From Caulobacter segnis (GTDB taxonomy: Bacteria > Pseudomonadota > Alphaproteobacteria > Caulobacterales > Caulobacteraceae): a stretch of DNA of 64,000 nt. Position numbers and translations under genes: made by a program. Under the pieces are notes generated by a model. It was not told the origin of the DNA, ran no database searches, and saw nothing but the letters and a program-made list of their open reading frames with translations. The first letter of the stretch is position 1. The number at the start of each line of letters is the position of its first letter. This document shows, in pieces, positions 50,829 through 59,898 of this stretch. The DNA is taken from contig NZ_QFQZ01000002.1 of the NCBI RefSeq assembly GCF_003243465.1, forward strand, positions 1-64,000, read 5' to 3'.

Positions 50829-50845
50829 ATCCCCCTTGATTAGAC

Positions 50846-52009
50846 CTAGTAGCTCTTGGGCAGGCCCAGCACGCGCTCTGCGATGTAATTGAGGATCATT
50901 TCGCGGCTGATCGGCGCGATGCGGGCGATCATCGCCTCGCGGAAGTAGCGCTCGACGTCGTATTCCTTGGCGTAGCCCATGCCGCCGTGCGCCAGCACCG
51001 AGGCCTCGCAGGCATGGAAACCGGCCTCGGCGCCCAGATACTTGGCGGCGTTGGCTTCCGCACCGCATTCCTGGCCCGCGTCGTAGAGGGCGGCGGCCTT
51101 GAAGGCCAGGAGGTTGGCGGCCTCCAGCTCGGCCCACGACTTGGCCAGCGGATGGGCCACGCCCTGGTTCTGGCCGATCGGCCGGCCGAACACCACGCGC
51201 TCCTTGGCGTAGGTCGAAGCCTTGGCCAGGGCGGCGCGGCCCAGGCCGATGGCCTCGGCGGCGAACAGCACGCGCTCGGGATTGAGGCCGTGCAGCAGGT
51301 ACTGGAAGCCCTTGCCCTCCTCGCCGACCAGATCCTCGGCCGGGACGAACAGGTCCTCGATGAAGAGCATGTTACATTCGACGGCCTTGCGGCCCATCTT
51401 CGGGATCGGCTTGGCCTCGATCTTCTCGCGGTCGGTGTAGAACAGGCTGAGGCCCTGGGTCGGCTTGGCGCACTGATCCTTGGGCGTCGTGCGGGCGATG
51501 ATCAGGATCTTGTTGGCGCGCTGGGCGCCGGTGGTCCAGATTTTCCGGCCGTTGAGCCGATAGCCGCCGTCGATCTTCTCTGCCCGGGTCTCGAGGCTGG
51601 AGGTGTCGAGGCCCGAGTTCGGCTCGGTCACGGCGAAGCACATCTTGTCCTCGCCCGAGATGATCCGGGGCAGCAGGCGCTCGCGCTGCGCGTCAGACCC
51701 GAACTTCACCAGCGGCATCGGGCCGAAGATGTTGAGGTGGATGGCCGAAGCGCCCGAGAAGCCCGCGCCCGACTGGGCCACGGTCTGCATCATGATCGCC
51801 GCCTCGGTCAGGCCCAGGCCCGCGCCGCCGACGCTTTCGGGCATGGCCACGCCCAGCCAGCCGCCCTCGGCGATGGCGGCGACGAACTCCTCGGGGAAAT
51901 TGCCGGTCTCGTCGGTGCGCCGCCAATACTCGTCGTCGAAGGCCGCGCACACCTTGGCGACGCCCTCGCGAATGGCTTCCTGCTCTTCGGTCAACCAGAA
52001 TCCGGACAT
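50846..52009 (-). CDS. Acyl-CoA dehydrogenase family protein
   Basis: A 387-residue FAD enzyme. ATG 52009 is chosen since AGGGGAG lies eight bases upstream; a GTG nine bases earlier is in frame. Motifs are VTEPNSGLDTSSLETRAEKI near residue 125, INGRKIWTTGAQRANK and the C-terminal AHGGMGYAKEYDVERYFREAMIARI with final LGLPKSY. It is a paralogue of the protein at 31563-32729 (LGLPRSY ending). Its substrate is unknown. The next upstream gene on the strand is thiO, 33 bases away, but the two functions do not obviously match. Confidence 0.92.
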   Translation of the reverse strand: MSGFWLTEEQEAIREGVAKVCAAFDDEYWRRTDETGNFPEEFVAAIAEGGWLGVAMPESVGGAGLGLTEAAIMMQTVAQSGAGFSGASAIHLNIFGPMPLVKFGSDAQRERLLPRIISGEDKMCFAVTEPNSGLDTSSLETRAEKIDGGYRLNGRKIWTTGAQRANKILIIARTTPKDQCAKPTQGLSLFYTDREKIEAKPIPKMGRKAVECNMLFIEDLFVPAEDLVGEEGKGFQYLLHGLNPERVLFAAEAIGLGRAALAKASTYAKERVVFGRPIGQNQGVAHPLAKSWAELEAANLLAFKAAALYDAGQECGAEANAAKYLGAEAGFHACEASVLAHGGMGYAKEYDVERYFREAMIARIAPISREMILNYIAERVLGLPKSY

Positions 52010-52042
52010 CCAGTCCACTCCCCTGCGCTGTGCGTCGTCCCT

Positions 52043-53050
52043 TTAGGCCTTCTCGAAGCGCCGCGCGTCGAAGGCGGCGGCCTCGGGGCCTGGGTTATCG
52101 CCCGTCAGATAAGCCGCCACCATAGCCGCCACAAGCGGCGCGAACAGCCATCCGTTACGTCGGGCCCCGACCGCCAGCATGACGCCGGGCGCCTGGCTCC
52201 AGCCAACCAGCGGCAGGCCGTCGGGCGTGGTGGCCCGCACGCCGACCTCGACCTTCGCCGCGTCGAGATCCAAGGCCGGACGCAGGGCCTTTGCGGCCCG
52301 GCGCAGAGCCTCGGTCGCCGAGGCGTCGGGCGCGAGGTCGTCACGGCCGGCCTCCATGGTCGCGCCGACGGCCAGGGCTTCGCCCGGCGCCAGGTAGACC
52401 CCTTCGCCGCGCACCACCGCCGGATCGTCATCGAGCGCCGTCACGCGCAGGAGCTGGCCCTTGATCGGCGCCAGGGCCGCCGTCTCCGGCGCGATACGGC
52501 CCTCGCGGACGCCCGGGCCGGTCGCCAGCACCAACACGTCGAAGGGTTCGCGCCGGCCGTCGACCAGGCTCAGGACGCCGGGCTCGAACCCCGTGACCGC
52601 ACCCGTCTCGAAAACCACGCCAGCCTCTTCCGCCGCGGCGCGCAGCGTCATCAAGGCCGAGCGGGCCTCCAGCCGCCAGTCCTCGAGGATGGTCCCGTCG
52701 TCCGTGACTCCGAGGCGCTCCAGCCGCTGGGCCACCTCGGCCCGCCAGGCGTCAGACCCTTCGATGCGCACGCCGGCCCGCGACAGCGGGATGTCCAGGT
52801 CTCGCGCGAAGTCGGGCCAAAGGTCTCGCGCCCGGCGCATCAGCGGAAGGTGGTCGCGCGAGGCGGGATCGAACAGCGCCTCGCTGACCGGGGCCAGCAT
52901 GCCGGCCGCGACGCCCGAAGCGTTGTCACCGGGCGGCGCCGGATCGAACACTGTCACGGAGCGTCCGGCTCGCGCCAGACGTAACGCCACCGCCAAGCCG
53001 AAGGCCCCGGCGCCGGCCACCGCGATTTTTGCGCCTTTTTCAGAATACAT
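52043..53050 (-). CDS. thiO: FAD-dependent oxidase, ThiO/DadA type
   Basis: A 335-residue glycine oxidase-like enzyme that would make iminoglycine for the thiazole of thiamine. It has the N-terminal FAD fold IAVAGAGAFGLAVALRLARAGRSVTVFD with the ASGVAAGMLAP loop that is typical for ThiO, and the C-terminal VGVRATTPDGLPLVGW, LAVGARRNGWLFAPLVAAMVA. No thiamine genes (thiS, thiG) are near. ATG 53050 is used; an in-frame ATG at 53101 gives 17 extra residues. No clear ribosome-binding site supports either start. A D-amino-acid dehydrogenase is the main alternative. Confidence 0.83.
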   Translation of the reverse strand: MYSEKGAKIAVAGAGAFGLAVALRLARAGRSVTVFDPAPPGDNASGVAAGMLAPVSEALFDPASRDHLPLMRRARDLWPDFARDLDIPLSRAGVRIEGSDAWRAEVAQRLERLGVTDDGTILEDWRLEARSALMTLRAAAEEAGVVFETGAVTGFEPGVLSLVDGRREPFDVLVLATGPGVREGRIAPETAALAPIKGQLLRVTALDDDPAVVRGEGVYLAPGEALAVGATMEAGRDDLAPDASATEALRRAAKALRPALDLDAAKVEVGVRATTPDGLPLVGWSQAPGVMLAVGARRNGWLFAPLVAAMVAAYLTGDNPGPEAAAFDARRFEKA

Positions 53051-53217
53051 TGGGGGCAAACACCTCCCCGTGTCGTCTACGTCAAGTCCGGGCGAAGCCA
53101 TAATGTCGTGACAGACCCGTTCCGTGTACGGGCGGACGTGACGACTCCGCGACGCTCGGTCTATACCGTTAATACTCGCATTTAAGCCGCGTCGCGGCGT
53201 TGAGGGATTTGAGTCGG

Positions 53218-53625
53218 ATGAACGATCGCCCCGTGGCCGAGCAGGCCCACCCCGTCGACCTGTACGTGGGCGCGCGGCTGAGAATTCGTCGGAAGCTGAT
53301 GGGCCTCAGCCAGACCCAGGTCGCCGACGCCCTCGGCATCACCTTCCAGCAGATCCAGAAGTACGAGCGCGGCGCAAACCGCATCAGCGCCAGCAAGCTC
53401 TATGACGCCGCCAAGCTGCTGCAGGCCCCGGTGTCCTACTTCTACGAGGGCCTCGAAGAGACCGACGGCGGCATGGACGACGGCTTCGCCCAGCGCATGA
53501 CCGAATTCGTCTCGACGCCGGAGGGCCTGGAGCTGGCCGGCCTGTTCCCGCGCCTGGAAGACCGCCGCCTGCGCCGACGGGTCGTCGACCTGGTCCGCGC
53601 CATGGTGGACGACGAAGCGCCCTAG
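53218..53625 (+). CDS. XRE-family transcriptional regulator
   Basis: A 135-residue DNA-binding protein. The HTH lies at about 14-70: VGARLRIRRKLMGLSQTQVADALGITFQQIQKYERGANRISASKLYDAAKLL. The C-terminal 60 residues are helical and family-typical for alphaproteobacterial members such as those controlling phage-like or stress genes. GAGGG lies 12 bases before ATG 53218. The gene is followed after 80 bases by topoisomerase IB in the same direction, so control of the topoisomerase/ku pair is possible, though unproved. Confidence 0.88.
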   Translation: MNDRPVAEQAHPVDLYVGARLRIRRKLMGLSQTQVADALGITFQQIQKYERGANRISASKLYDAAKLLQAPVSYFYEGLEETDGGMDDGFAQRMTEFVSTPEGLELAGLFPRLEDRRLRRRVVDLVRAMVDDEAP

Positions 53626-53705
53626 GCTAGCCGCCACGCCCCTCGGAACCCGCCGCTCTCGCGCCCCGTTGATCCGCCAACGGACCTGCGACGAGGGCTG
53701 GCGTC

Positions 53706-54737
53706 ATGCCGCGCGACACGATCGAGCTTCAGCCGGAGACCTCCGGCCTCGCCTACGTCAATGACGACGATCCCGGCATAGGCCGCGTAGCGGCCGGCGA
53801 CGGCTTCGCCTATCGCGACCCCGCCGGCCGCGCGGTCAAGGACGCCGAGACCCTCGACCGCATCCGCGCCCTGGCGATCCCGCCGGCCTGGACCGAGGTC
53901 TGGATCTGCCCCTCGGCGCGCGGCCACATCCAGGCCACCGGCCGCGATCAGAAGGGGCGCAAGCAGTACCGCTATCACGACGCCTGGCGACGCGACCGCG
54001 ACGGGCTGAAGTTCACCCGCATGATCGCCTTCGGCCGCGCCCTGCCCCGCCTGCGCGCGCGGGTCGAGGCCGACATGGCCCGGCGCGGCCTGCCCCGCGA
54101 GAAGGTGGTCGCCGCCGTCATCCGCCTGATGGAGCTGACCCTGATCCGGGTCGGCAATGAGGAATACGCCCAGGCCAACAAGAGCTTCGGCCTCACCACC
54201 CTGCGCGATCGCCACGCCAAGCTGTCCAGCCTGGGCGGCGTGTTCGAGTTTCGCGGCAAGAGCGGCAAGGTCCACAAGACCGGCTTCCGCGACCGGCGCC
54301 TGGCCAGGATCGTCAAGGCCTGCCAGGACGTGCCGGGCCAGCGCCTGTTCCAGTACCTCGACGACGACGGCCAGCGGCGCTCGATCGAGAGCGCCGACGT
54401 CAACGCCTATATCCGAGCCGCGATCGGTGAGGACTTCTCCGCCAAGGACTTCCGCACCTGGGCCGGCACGCTGGCCGCCGCCCGCGCCCTGTGCCTGATT
54501 CCCAAGGCCGGCAGCGCCACCGAGGCCAAGCGCAACGTCAACACCTGCGTGAAGGCGGTCGCGGGCCTGCTGGGCAACACGGCCGCCGTCTGCCGGGGCT
54601 CCTACATCCATCCGCTGGTGCTGGAGGCCTATCAGCAAGGCGTACTGCCGCTGAAGCCGGGTCGGTCCGAGCGCGCCTTCGAGCTGGCGGTGATCCGCTT
54701 CCTGGAGGCGGCCAAGGCCTCGTACCAAGCCGCTTAG
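53706..54737 (+). CDS. DNA topoisomerase IB
   Basis: A 343-residue poxvirus-like type IB topoisomerase that relaxes supercoils through a 3'-phosphotyrosine. The N-terminal part has WTEVWICPSARGHIQATGRDQKGRKQYRYHDAWR. The catalytic domain shows RVGNEEYAQANKSFGLTTLRDRH, KDFRTWAGT and the catalytic tyrosine in CRGSYIHPLVLE. The length is normal for the bacterial enzyme. It is followed 51 bases later by ku in the same direction, an association of topoisomerase with NHEJ proteins. Confidence 0.95.
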   Translation: MPRDTIELQPETSGLAYVNDDDPGIGRVAAGDGFAYRDPAGRAVKDAETLDRIRALAIPPAWTEVWICPSARGHIQATGRDQKGRKQYRYHDAWRRDRDGLKFTRMIAFGRALPRLRARVEADMARRGLPREKVVAAVIRLMELTLIRVGNEEYAQANKSFGLTTLRDRHAKLSSLGGVFEFRGKSGKVHKTGFRDRRLARIVKACQDVPGQRLFQYLDDDGQRRSIESADVNAYIRAAIGEDFSAKDFRTWAGTLAAARALCLIPKAGSATEAKRNVNTCVKAVAGLLGNTAAVCRGSYIHPLVLEAYQQGVLPLKPGRSERAFELAVIRFLEAAKASYQAA

Positions 54738-54788
54738 GGAACGGCTGCGGCCAGGGGTCGTTGAGTCGGCGCTAACGGAGAACCGCCC

Positions 54789-55658
54789 ATGGCCGCCGGA
54801 CGTCCCACCTGGCAGGGCCACCTGCGCCTGTCGCTCGTGACCTGCCCCGTCGCGCTCTACACCGCCACCGACGCGCGCGGCGACGTGCACTTCAACATGC
54901 TGCACAAGAAGACGCACAACCGGATCCGGATGATCCCGACCGATCCGGACCTGGGGCCCATCGAGCGCTCGGACATCGTCAAGGGCTACGAGTACGAGAA
55001 GGGCGAGTACGTCGTCATCACCCAGGACGAGATCGACAGCGTGCGGCTGGAAAGCACCCGCACCATCGACATCGAGCGCTTCGTGCCCGCCGCCGAGATC
55101 GACCGGCTCTACTGGGACAATCCCTACTTCCTGGTCCCCGACGGCAAGCTGGCGGCCGAGGCCTATGGCGTGATCCGCGAGGCCATGACCAAGGAGGGTC
55201 AGGTCGCGCTGGGCCGCGTGGTCATGCACCAGCGCGAGCGCCTGCTGGCCATCGAGCCGCGCGACGAGGGCATGGTCGCCTGGTCGCTGCGCTCGCGCCG
55301 CGAGGTCCGCGACGCCGCCAGCTACTTCGACTCCATCCCCGACAAGAAGCCCGACGCGGCGATGATCCAGATCGCCCAGAAGATCATCGAGCAGAAGGAA
55401 GGCCCCTTCGATCCCGAGCAGTTCAACGACCGTTACGAGGACGCCCTGCGCGCCCTGATCAAGGAAAAGCAGAAGGGCAAGGGCTCCAAGGTCACCGCGC
55501 CGGAAGAACCGGCCGACACCAATGTGGTGGACCTGATGGAAGCGCTGCGGGCGAGCTTGGGAAAGGCCCCGGCCGGCAAGGCCGCGGCGAAGAAGCCGGC
55601 GGCGAAAACCCCAGCCAAGGTGGCTCAGAAGGCCACGGCGCGGAAGAAGGCGGGCTAG
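54789..55658 (+). CDS. ku: Ku protein for non-homologous end joining
   Basis: A 289-residue homodimeric ring protein that binds DNA ends and recruits LigD. The beta-barrel starts RPTWQGHLRLSLVTCPVALYTATDARGDVHFNMLHKKTHNR, with EYEKGEYVVITQDEID and ALGRVVMHQRERLLAIEP later. The C-terminus is a lysine/alanine/proline tail (GKAAAKKPAAKTPAKVAQKATARKK) that in other Ku proteins helps threading and LigD stimulation. GGAG precedes the ATG. It pairs with the ligD at 56197 on the opposite strand. Confidence 0.97.
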   Translation: MAAGRPTWQGHLRLSLVTCPVALYTATDARGDVHFNMLHKKTHNRIRMIPTDPDLGPIERSDIVKGYEYEKGEYVVITQDEIDSVRLESTRTIDIERFVPAAEIDRLYWDNPYFLVPDGKLAAEAYGVIREAMTKEGQVALGRVVMHQRERLLAIEPRDEGMVAWSLRSRREVRDAASYFDSIPDKKPDAAMIQIAQKIIEQKEGPFDPEQFNDRYEDALRALIKEKQKGKGSKVTAPEEPADTNVVDLMEALRASLGKAPAGKAAAKKPAAKTPAKVAQKATARKKAG

Positions 55659-55672
55659 GCTCCGCGCCGACC

Positions 55673-56098
55673 TCAGCGCCCCTTGCCGAGCAATTCCTTG
55701 AGTCGCGGCCCGGCCCTGGCGGCCATCGCTTCGCCCACCGCGGCCGCCGCATTGGCGGGGCGGATCATCACCTCGAACTCGCGGATCTTGCCGGCGTCGT
55801 CGAAGGAGATGATGTCGATTCCCTTCAGCGTCTTGCCGTCGACGCGGGCGCTGAACTCCAGGACCACCGCGTCCTGTTCCTCGGTCCAGAATTGCCGGTG
55901 ATAGGCGAAATCCTCGAAGATCGTGCTGACGGTGGAGAGGATATGGACGAGCGGCTCCACGCCGGAATAGGGCGAGAAGAACGCTGGCGAGCGGAAGACG
56001 ACATTCTCGGCGGCTAAAGGGCGAAGGCGGTCGAACTCGCCCTTCTCCAGCAGGTCATGCCAGGTCTCCAGGGTTTGTATCGCCTGCTCTCGGGCCAT
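55673..56098 (-). CDS. NTF2-like / SnoaL-like protein
   Basis: A 141-residue small domain with the cone-like NTF2 fold: LETWHDLLEKGEFDRLRPLAAENVVFRSPAFFSPYSGVE, then VVLEFSARVDGKTLKGIDIISFDDAGKIREFEVMIRP. This pattern occurs in uncharacterised steroid-isomerase-like proteins, with no catalytic dyad certain. It is set between ku and ligD but on the ligD strand, 98 bases beyond the ligD stop, so co-transcription is possible. A repair role is not supported by the fold. Confidence 0.83.
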   Translation of the reverse strand: MAREQAIQTLETWHDLLEKGEFDRLRPLAAENVVFRSPAFFSPYSGVEPLVHILSTVSTIFEDFAYHRQFWTEEQDAVVLEFSARVDGKTLKGIDIISFDDAGKIREFEVMIRPANAAAAVGEAMAARAGPRLKELLGKGR

Positions 56099-56196
56099 GC
56101 CGTCACTCCCGTAAACCTGGACGCGACGTTCGAACGCGTCGCTGGCGACACCTTAAAATTCATGACGGCGCCGTCAACGTCGCGCACTCAGAGGGC

Positions 56197-58857
56197 CTAG
56201 GGCTTGGCCAGTTTCCGGATCGCCGCCTCCAGATCCCGCTCGCTCTCGGCATAGGCGTCCCACGCGTCGAGGCTCTTCAACAAACCCGGCGCGCTGCGGA
56301 TGTTGAACCGCTTGGGATCGAGCCCTTTCCGCACCTGCGTCCAGGCCACCGGCCATGACACAGGAGCGCCGGGCCGGCCGCGCGGCGACAGGGGGGCCAC
56401 CGCCGTGCTCATCCGGTCGTTGCGCAGGTAGTCGAGGAAGATCTTCCCGCCCCGCTCCTTCTTGGACATGTTCAGGAGGTACTGGTCAGGGCTATCGGCG
56501 GCCATCTGCGCGCAGACCTCGCGCGCGAAGGCCTTGGCCGTGTCCCAGTCGACCTTCGTGGGCTTCAGCGGCGTGACCACGTGAAGCCCCTTGCCCCCGG
56601 TCGTCTTGCAGAACGGCGCCAGCCCCAGCGCCTCCAGCCGATCGCGGATCTCGCGCGCGCCCTCCACAACTACATCGAACGAGACATCGGGCGCGGGGTC
56701 GAGGTCGAAGACCAGACGGCCGGGGACATCCTGTTCGCCGGGGCGGCAGTTCCACGGGTGCAGCTCCGTCGCGCCCCACTGGGCGGCCGCGACTAGGCTC
56801 TCGACCGTGTTGAAGACGAGATAGGGCTTGCGGTCGCCGCTGACCACCATCTCGTCGATCAGGGCCGAGACGCCCTTGCCCGAGTGTCGCTGGAAGAATT
56901 TCTCGCCGTCGATGCCGTCGGGCATGCGGATCACCGAGCACGGCCGGCCCTTGACGTGCCCCAGCATCCAGTCGCCGACAGCCTCGAAATATTCGGCGAG
57001 CTCGAGCTTGGTCCCAGGCGTTCCGTCGCCGGCGTCCGGCCACATCGGCTTGTCGGGGTTGGAGATCGCCACGCCGCGCACCGACGCCTTGCCGCCGGCG
57101 CGCCTCGGGGCCGCGGCTTTCGGCTCGGCCAGCGCGATTTCCTCGGCGGGCGCGGGCGCCTCGGCCTCGACCGCCTGGGCCGGCTTGTCCTCGCGCAGAC
57201 CCTTGAACGACGCCTGGCGCACCGAGCCGTCTCCCGTGAAGCCGGCGAACTCTATCTCCGCCACCAGAACCGGGTCCACCCAGTGGATATTGGCTCCGTC
57301 GCGCGGCGCGCCCTTGCCGGTGAACGGCGAGGTCTTGCGCTCGGCCGCCTTCAGCCTCGGCAAGAGGCGCGCCACCTTGTCGCGGCCATAGCCCGTGCCG
57401 ACACGGCCGACGTGGACGAGGTCGCCGTCGCGATAGACGCCGACGATCAGCGAACGGAAGGCGTCGCCCGTCGTCGTCCAGCCGCCGATCACCACCTCGT
57501 GGCCGGCCCGGCATTTGGCCTTGGTCCAGGTCCCTGGCTTGCCCGAGCGGTACGGCGCGTCGAGCTTCTTGGAGACCACGCCCTCCAGCGACATCCTGCA
57601 CGCCGATTGCAACACCGCCTCGCCGCCGCTCTGGAAGTGCTCGACATAGCGGAGGCGGTCGCCGTCGTCCGGCAGCAGCGCCTTCAGCCGCACCTTGCGT
57701 TCCGACAGCGGCAGCCCGGTCAGGTCCTCGCCGGCGGCGTAAAGCAGGTCGAAGGCGAAGAAGATCAGATCGTCCGTCTTCTCCTCGGCCAGGGCCGCTT
57801 GCAGCCCGGCGAAGGACGGCGCGCCGTCGGCGTCGAGGGCGACGACCTCGCCGTCGATCAAGGCGTCCGGCAGGGCCGCGCCGTCCTTGATCAGCTGGGC
57901 GAACTTGCCGCTCCAGTCCAGGCCGGCGCGGGTGCGCAAGGTCGCCTTGCCGCCCTTGATCCGCATCTGCATGCGGTAGCCGTCGAACTTGATCTCGTGC
58001 GCCCAGTCGCCCCCGCCCGGTGGCCGATCGACCAGCTTGCACAGCTGCGGCGGCACGAAGTCCGGCATGGCCGCTGTCTTCCTGGCGACTTTGCGGGGAG
58101 CCTGGGCCTTGGCCGCAGCCTTCGCCCCACGCCCCTTCGGCGCGTCCGTCTCCTCGGCCACCTGCTCGGCGCTCCCCTCGAGTGAGCGGTTGCTGTGCCA
58201 GACCGCGTCGGAGGCCGGGCCCTTGGCCGTCATGAAGGGCGTGGGCTTCTTGCCCTTGCCGGCGGCGATCGCCTCCATCGTTCGTCCCGAGGCGATCGAG
58301 AACGACATGTCCTCGAGGAAGTCGAGGTCACCCTCGATCGCGAACTCGTCGCGGTGCTTGATCAGCAGCCAGTTCTCGCGCTTGCCGCTCGATCCACCCT
58401 TGGCGAACTTGTCGTTGTTGATCCGGACCAGGACGTATCCGCCCTTCATCCGCTCGCCGGCGAAGACCATCTTGATCTCGCCCTTCTTGAGGCCTTTGGC
58501 GAGGTCGAAGCCCGGCTCGGGCGCCCACCAGCCGCGGTCCCACAGCATCACCGTGCCGCCGCCGTATTGCCCCTTGGGGATCGTGCCTTCGAAGTCGCCA
58601 TAGGCCAGCGGATGGTCTTCGACATGCACCGCAAGGCGGCGGTCGTGCGGATCACGCGAGGGTCCCTTGGTCACCGCCCACGACAGGAACACGCCCTCGT
58701 GCTCCAGCCGCAGGTCGTAGTGAAGGCGCGTGGCGTCGTGCTTCTGGATGACGAAGCGCGCCCGGTCGGAGGCGGCGACGGCGACCTTGCCCGAGGGCTC
58801 GGCCGTCTTCTCGAAATCGCGCTTGGCCTCGTAGGCCGCCAGCTTCCGCGCCGCCAT
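56197..58857 (-). CDS. ligD: DNA ligase D (PE-ligase-polymerase)
   Basis: An 886-residue repair enzyme joining broken DNA ends with Ku. Domains in order: 3'-phosphoesterase (about 30-185; FVIQKHDATRLHYDLRLEHEG, HVEDHPLAYGDFEGTIPKGQYGGG), ATP-dependent ligase (about 270-560; nucleophile K290 in EIKFDGYRM) and AEP-type polymerase (about 595-885; LVFDLDPAPDVSFD with metal-binding Asp). The PE-LIG-POL order is that of Pseudomonas LigD, opposite to mycobacteria. An alanine/lysine linker separates PE and LIG. The acidic protein gene ends nine bases upstream, so they share a transcript. Confidence 0.97.
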   Translation of the reverse strand: MAARKLAAYEAKRDFEKTAEPSGKVAVAASDRARFVIQKHDATRLHYDLRLEHEGVFLSWAVTKGPSRDPHDRRLAVHVEDHPLAYGDFEGTIPKGQYGGGTVMLWDRGWWAPEPGFDLAKGLKKGEIKMVFAGERMKGGYVLVRINNDKFAKGGSSGKRENWLLIKHRDEFAIEGDLDFLEDMSFSIASGRTMEAIAAGKGKKPTPFMTAKGPASDAVWHSNRSLEGSAEQVAEETDAPKGRGAKAAAKAQAPRKVARKTAAMPDFVPPQLCKLVDRPPGGGDWAHEIKFDGYRMQMRIKGGKATLRTRAGLDWSGKFAQLIKDGAALPDALIDGEVVALDADGAPSFAGLQAALAEEKTDDLIFFAFDLLYAAGEDLTGLPLSERKVRLKALLPDDGDRLRYVEHFQSGGEAVLQSACRMSLEGVVSKKLDAPYRSGKPGTWTKAKCRAGHEVVIGGWTTTGDAFRSLIVGVYRDGDLVHVGRVGTGYGRDKVARLLPRLKAAERKTSPFTGKGAPRDGANIHWVDPVLVAEIEFAGFTGDGSVRQASFKGLREDKPAQAVEAEAPAPAEEIALAEPKAAAPRRAGGKASVRGVAISNPDKPMWPDAGDGTPGTKLELAEYFEAVGDWMLGHVKGRPCSVIRMPDGIDGEKFFQRHSGKGVSALIDEMVVSGDRKPYLVFNTVESLVAAAQWGATELHPWNCRPGEQDVPGRLVFDLDPAPDVSFDVVVEGAREIRDRLEALGLAPFCKTTGGKGLHVVTPLKPTKVDWDTAKAFAREVCAQMAADSPDQYLLNMSKKERGGKIFLDYLRNDRMSTAVAPLSPRGRPGAPVSWPVAWTQVRKGLDPKRFNIRSAPGLLKSLDAWDAYAESERDLEAAIRKLAKP

Positions 58858-58866
58858 CGCCGCCGC

Positions 58867-59136
58867 CTACTCGCCGTCGAACACTTCGGGGCGCTTGTCG
58901 TCGACGTCGCGGCCGTCGCCCGGGTCGTCGTCCTGCTCCAGCTCGATGATCTCCTCGTCGTCGAGCTCCTCGGCGATCAGCGCGTCGTCATCGTCCGCAT
59001 CACCTTCGGCCTGGGTGACGTCGAGAACGTCGGGCAATTCCTCGAAGGTGCGAAACTCGCCGTCGCGACCGATCACGTCATCGTCCATCGCCTCGGCGCC
59101 GTCCTGGCCGTCCCATCCATTGTCGACATCGGTCAT
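58867..59136 (-). CDS. Very acidic small protein upstream of ligD
   Basis: An 89-residue protein in which 38 residues (about 43%) are Asp or Glu, with clusters such as EGDADDDDALIAEELDDEE. No signal peptide, membrane segment or cysteine is present. GGAGAAC before ATG 59136 is a good ribosome-binding site. It ends nine bases upstream of ligD. I do not recognise a family. Acidic proteins can mimic DNA or shield basic proteins, and the basic tail of Ku would be one partner, but this is only an idea. It could also be disordered with no partner. The region upstream holds the promoter. Confidence 0.75.
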   Translation of the reverse strand: MTDVDNGWDGQDGAEAMDDDVIGRDGEFRTFEELPDVLDVTQAEGDADDDDALIAEELDDEEIIELEQDDDPGDGRDVDDKRPEVFDGE

Positions 59137-59485
59137 CGCTGTTCTCCTGTGCTTGCAGGGAGAAATGGATGGCGGGCGGCGACGTTCCGGGGATCGAAAT
59201 CTGCGCGTCAGAGAGGGTTGTGAGGGACCACGCGCGCGGCCGCGCATCGCGATTCCCTCGCAGAATCACCCATGACGCGAGCGAGGCGTCGGTCTACTTG
59301 CAGGACTAAAATTAACGCTTTTGCCCCGAAAGCAGCGCTTCGCAACACGACGCTTTCGTTAAAAACCCCGGCCCACGGGCGTTTTGCCCCCACAAATCAG
59401 CTTTTTAACCTTCCCTAACGCGTGACAAACGCAAAACGCCTGGGCAGGCTCGCATTTCCCTGATTCACAGGACATGAGCTTAGAG
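59137..59485. other. Divergent promoter region of the acidic gene and HU gene
   Basis: About 349 bases without a supportable gene. It is AT-richer from 59290 to 59440 (AAATTAACG, CGTTAAAAACC, CTTTTTAACCTTCCCTAAC), with scattered TTAA half sites but no exact TTAA-N7-TTAA box. This stretch probably holds the HU promoter and the promoter for the acidic/ligD transcript. Confidence 0.5.
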
Positions 59486-59767
59486 ATGACGAACGTTTCC
59501 GATCTGGTCGACGCCGCTGTCGCCGCTGACGACAAGCTGACCAAGACCCAAGCCAAGGCCATCATCGACGGCGTCTTCAAGTCGATCTCCGACGCCGCCG
59601 TGAAGGGCGAAGAAGTTTCGATCCCGGGCTTCGGCAAGTTCAAGGTCCAGGCCAAGCCGGCCCGCACCGGCCGCAACCCCGCCACGGGCGCGACCATCGA
59701 AATCGCCGCCAGCAAGAAGGTCGCCTTCACGCCGGCCAAGCAACTGAAGGACGCCGTCAACGGCTAA
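59486..59767 (+). CDS. HU-family DNA-binding protein
   Basis: A 93-residue nucleoid protein that binds and bends DNA as a dimer. The sequence begins MTNVSDLVDAAVAADDKLTKTQAKAIIDGVFKSI and contains the signature GFGKFKVQAKPARTGRNPATGATIEIAASKKVAFTPAKQLKDAVN, the flexible arm with its proline. ATG 59486 gives the canonical length; ATG 59474 adds four residues (MSLE) and is also possible. A hairpin terminator follows. It is transcribed toward the radical SAM gene, but about 130 bases and a terminator intervene. Confidence 0.95.
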   Translation: MTNVSDLVDAAVAADDKLTKTQAKAIIDGVFKSISDAAVKGEEVSIPGFGKFKVQAKPARTGRNPATGATIEIAASKKVAFTPAKQLKDAVNG

Positions 59768-59775
59768 TTCGGTCT

Positions 59776-59807
59776 GGGGAGCGGACGCCGCAAAGTGTCT
59801 GCTCCCC
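59776..59807 (+). terminator. Hairpin after the HU gene
   Basis: GGGGAGCGGAC/GTCTGCTCCCC pairs over 11 positions (one G-T) around a 10-base loop, 9 bases beyond the HU stop. Only a short pyrimidine stretch follows. Confidence 0.6.
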
Positions 59808-59898
59808 GACGCTTCCCTTCACGCGCGACGTCTCGCCTCATGCCAGCGTCGCGCGTGAAGACTTTCCAGAACAAATCAAGAACGATAACGTGCCAGCC

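Noticed and set aside
53051..53217. Thiamine (TPP) riboswitch upstream of thiO
   Set aside because: The conserved CUGAGA and related core elements are absent on the thiO strand.
59412..59430. CtrA box upstream of HU
   Set aside because: Only one TTAACC half site is present; the second half reads TAACG at the required spacing.
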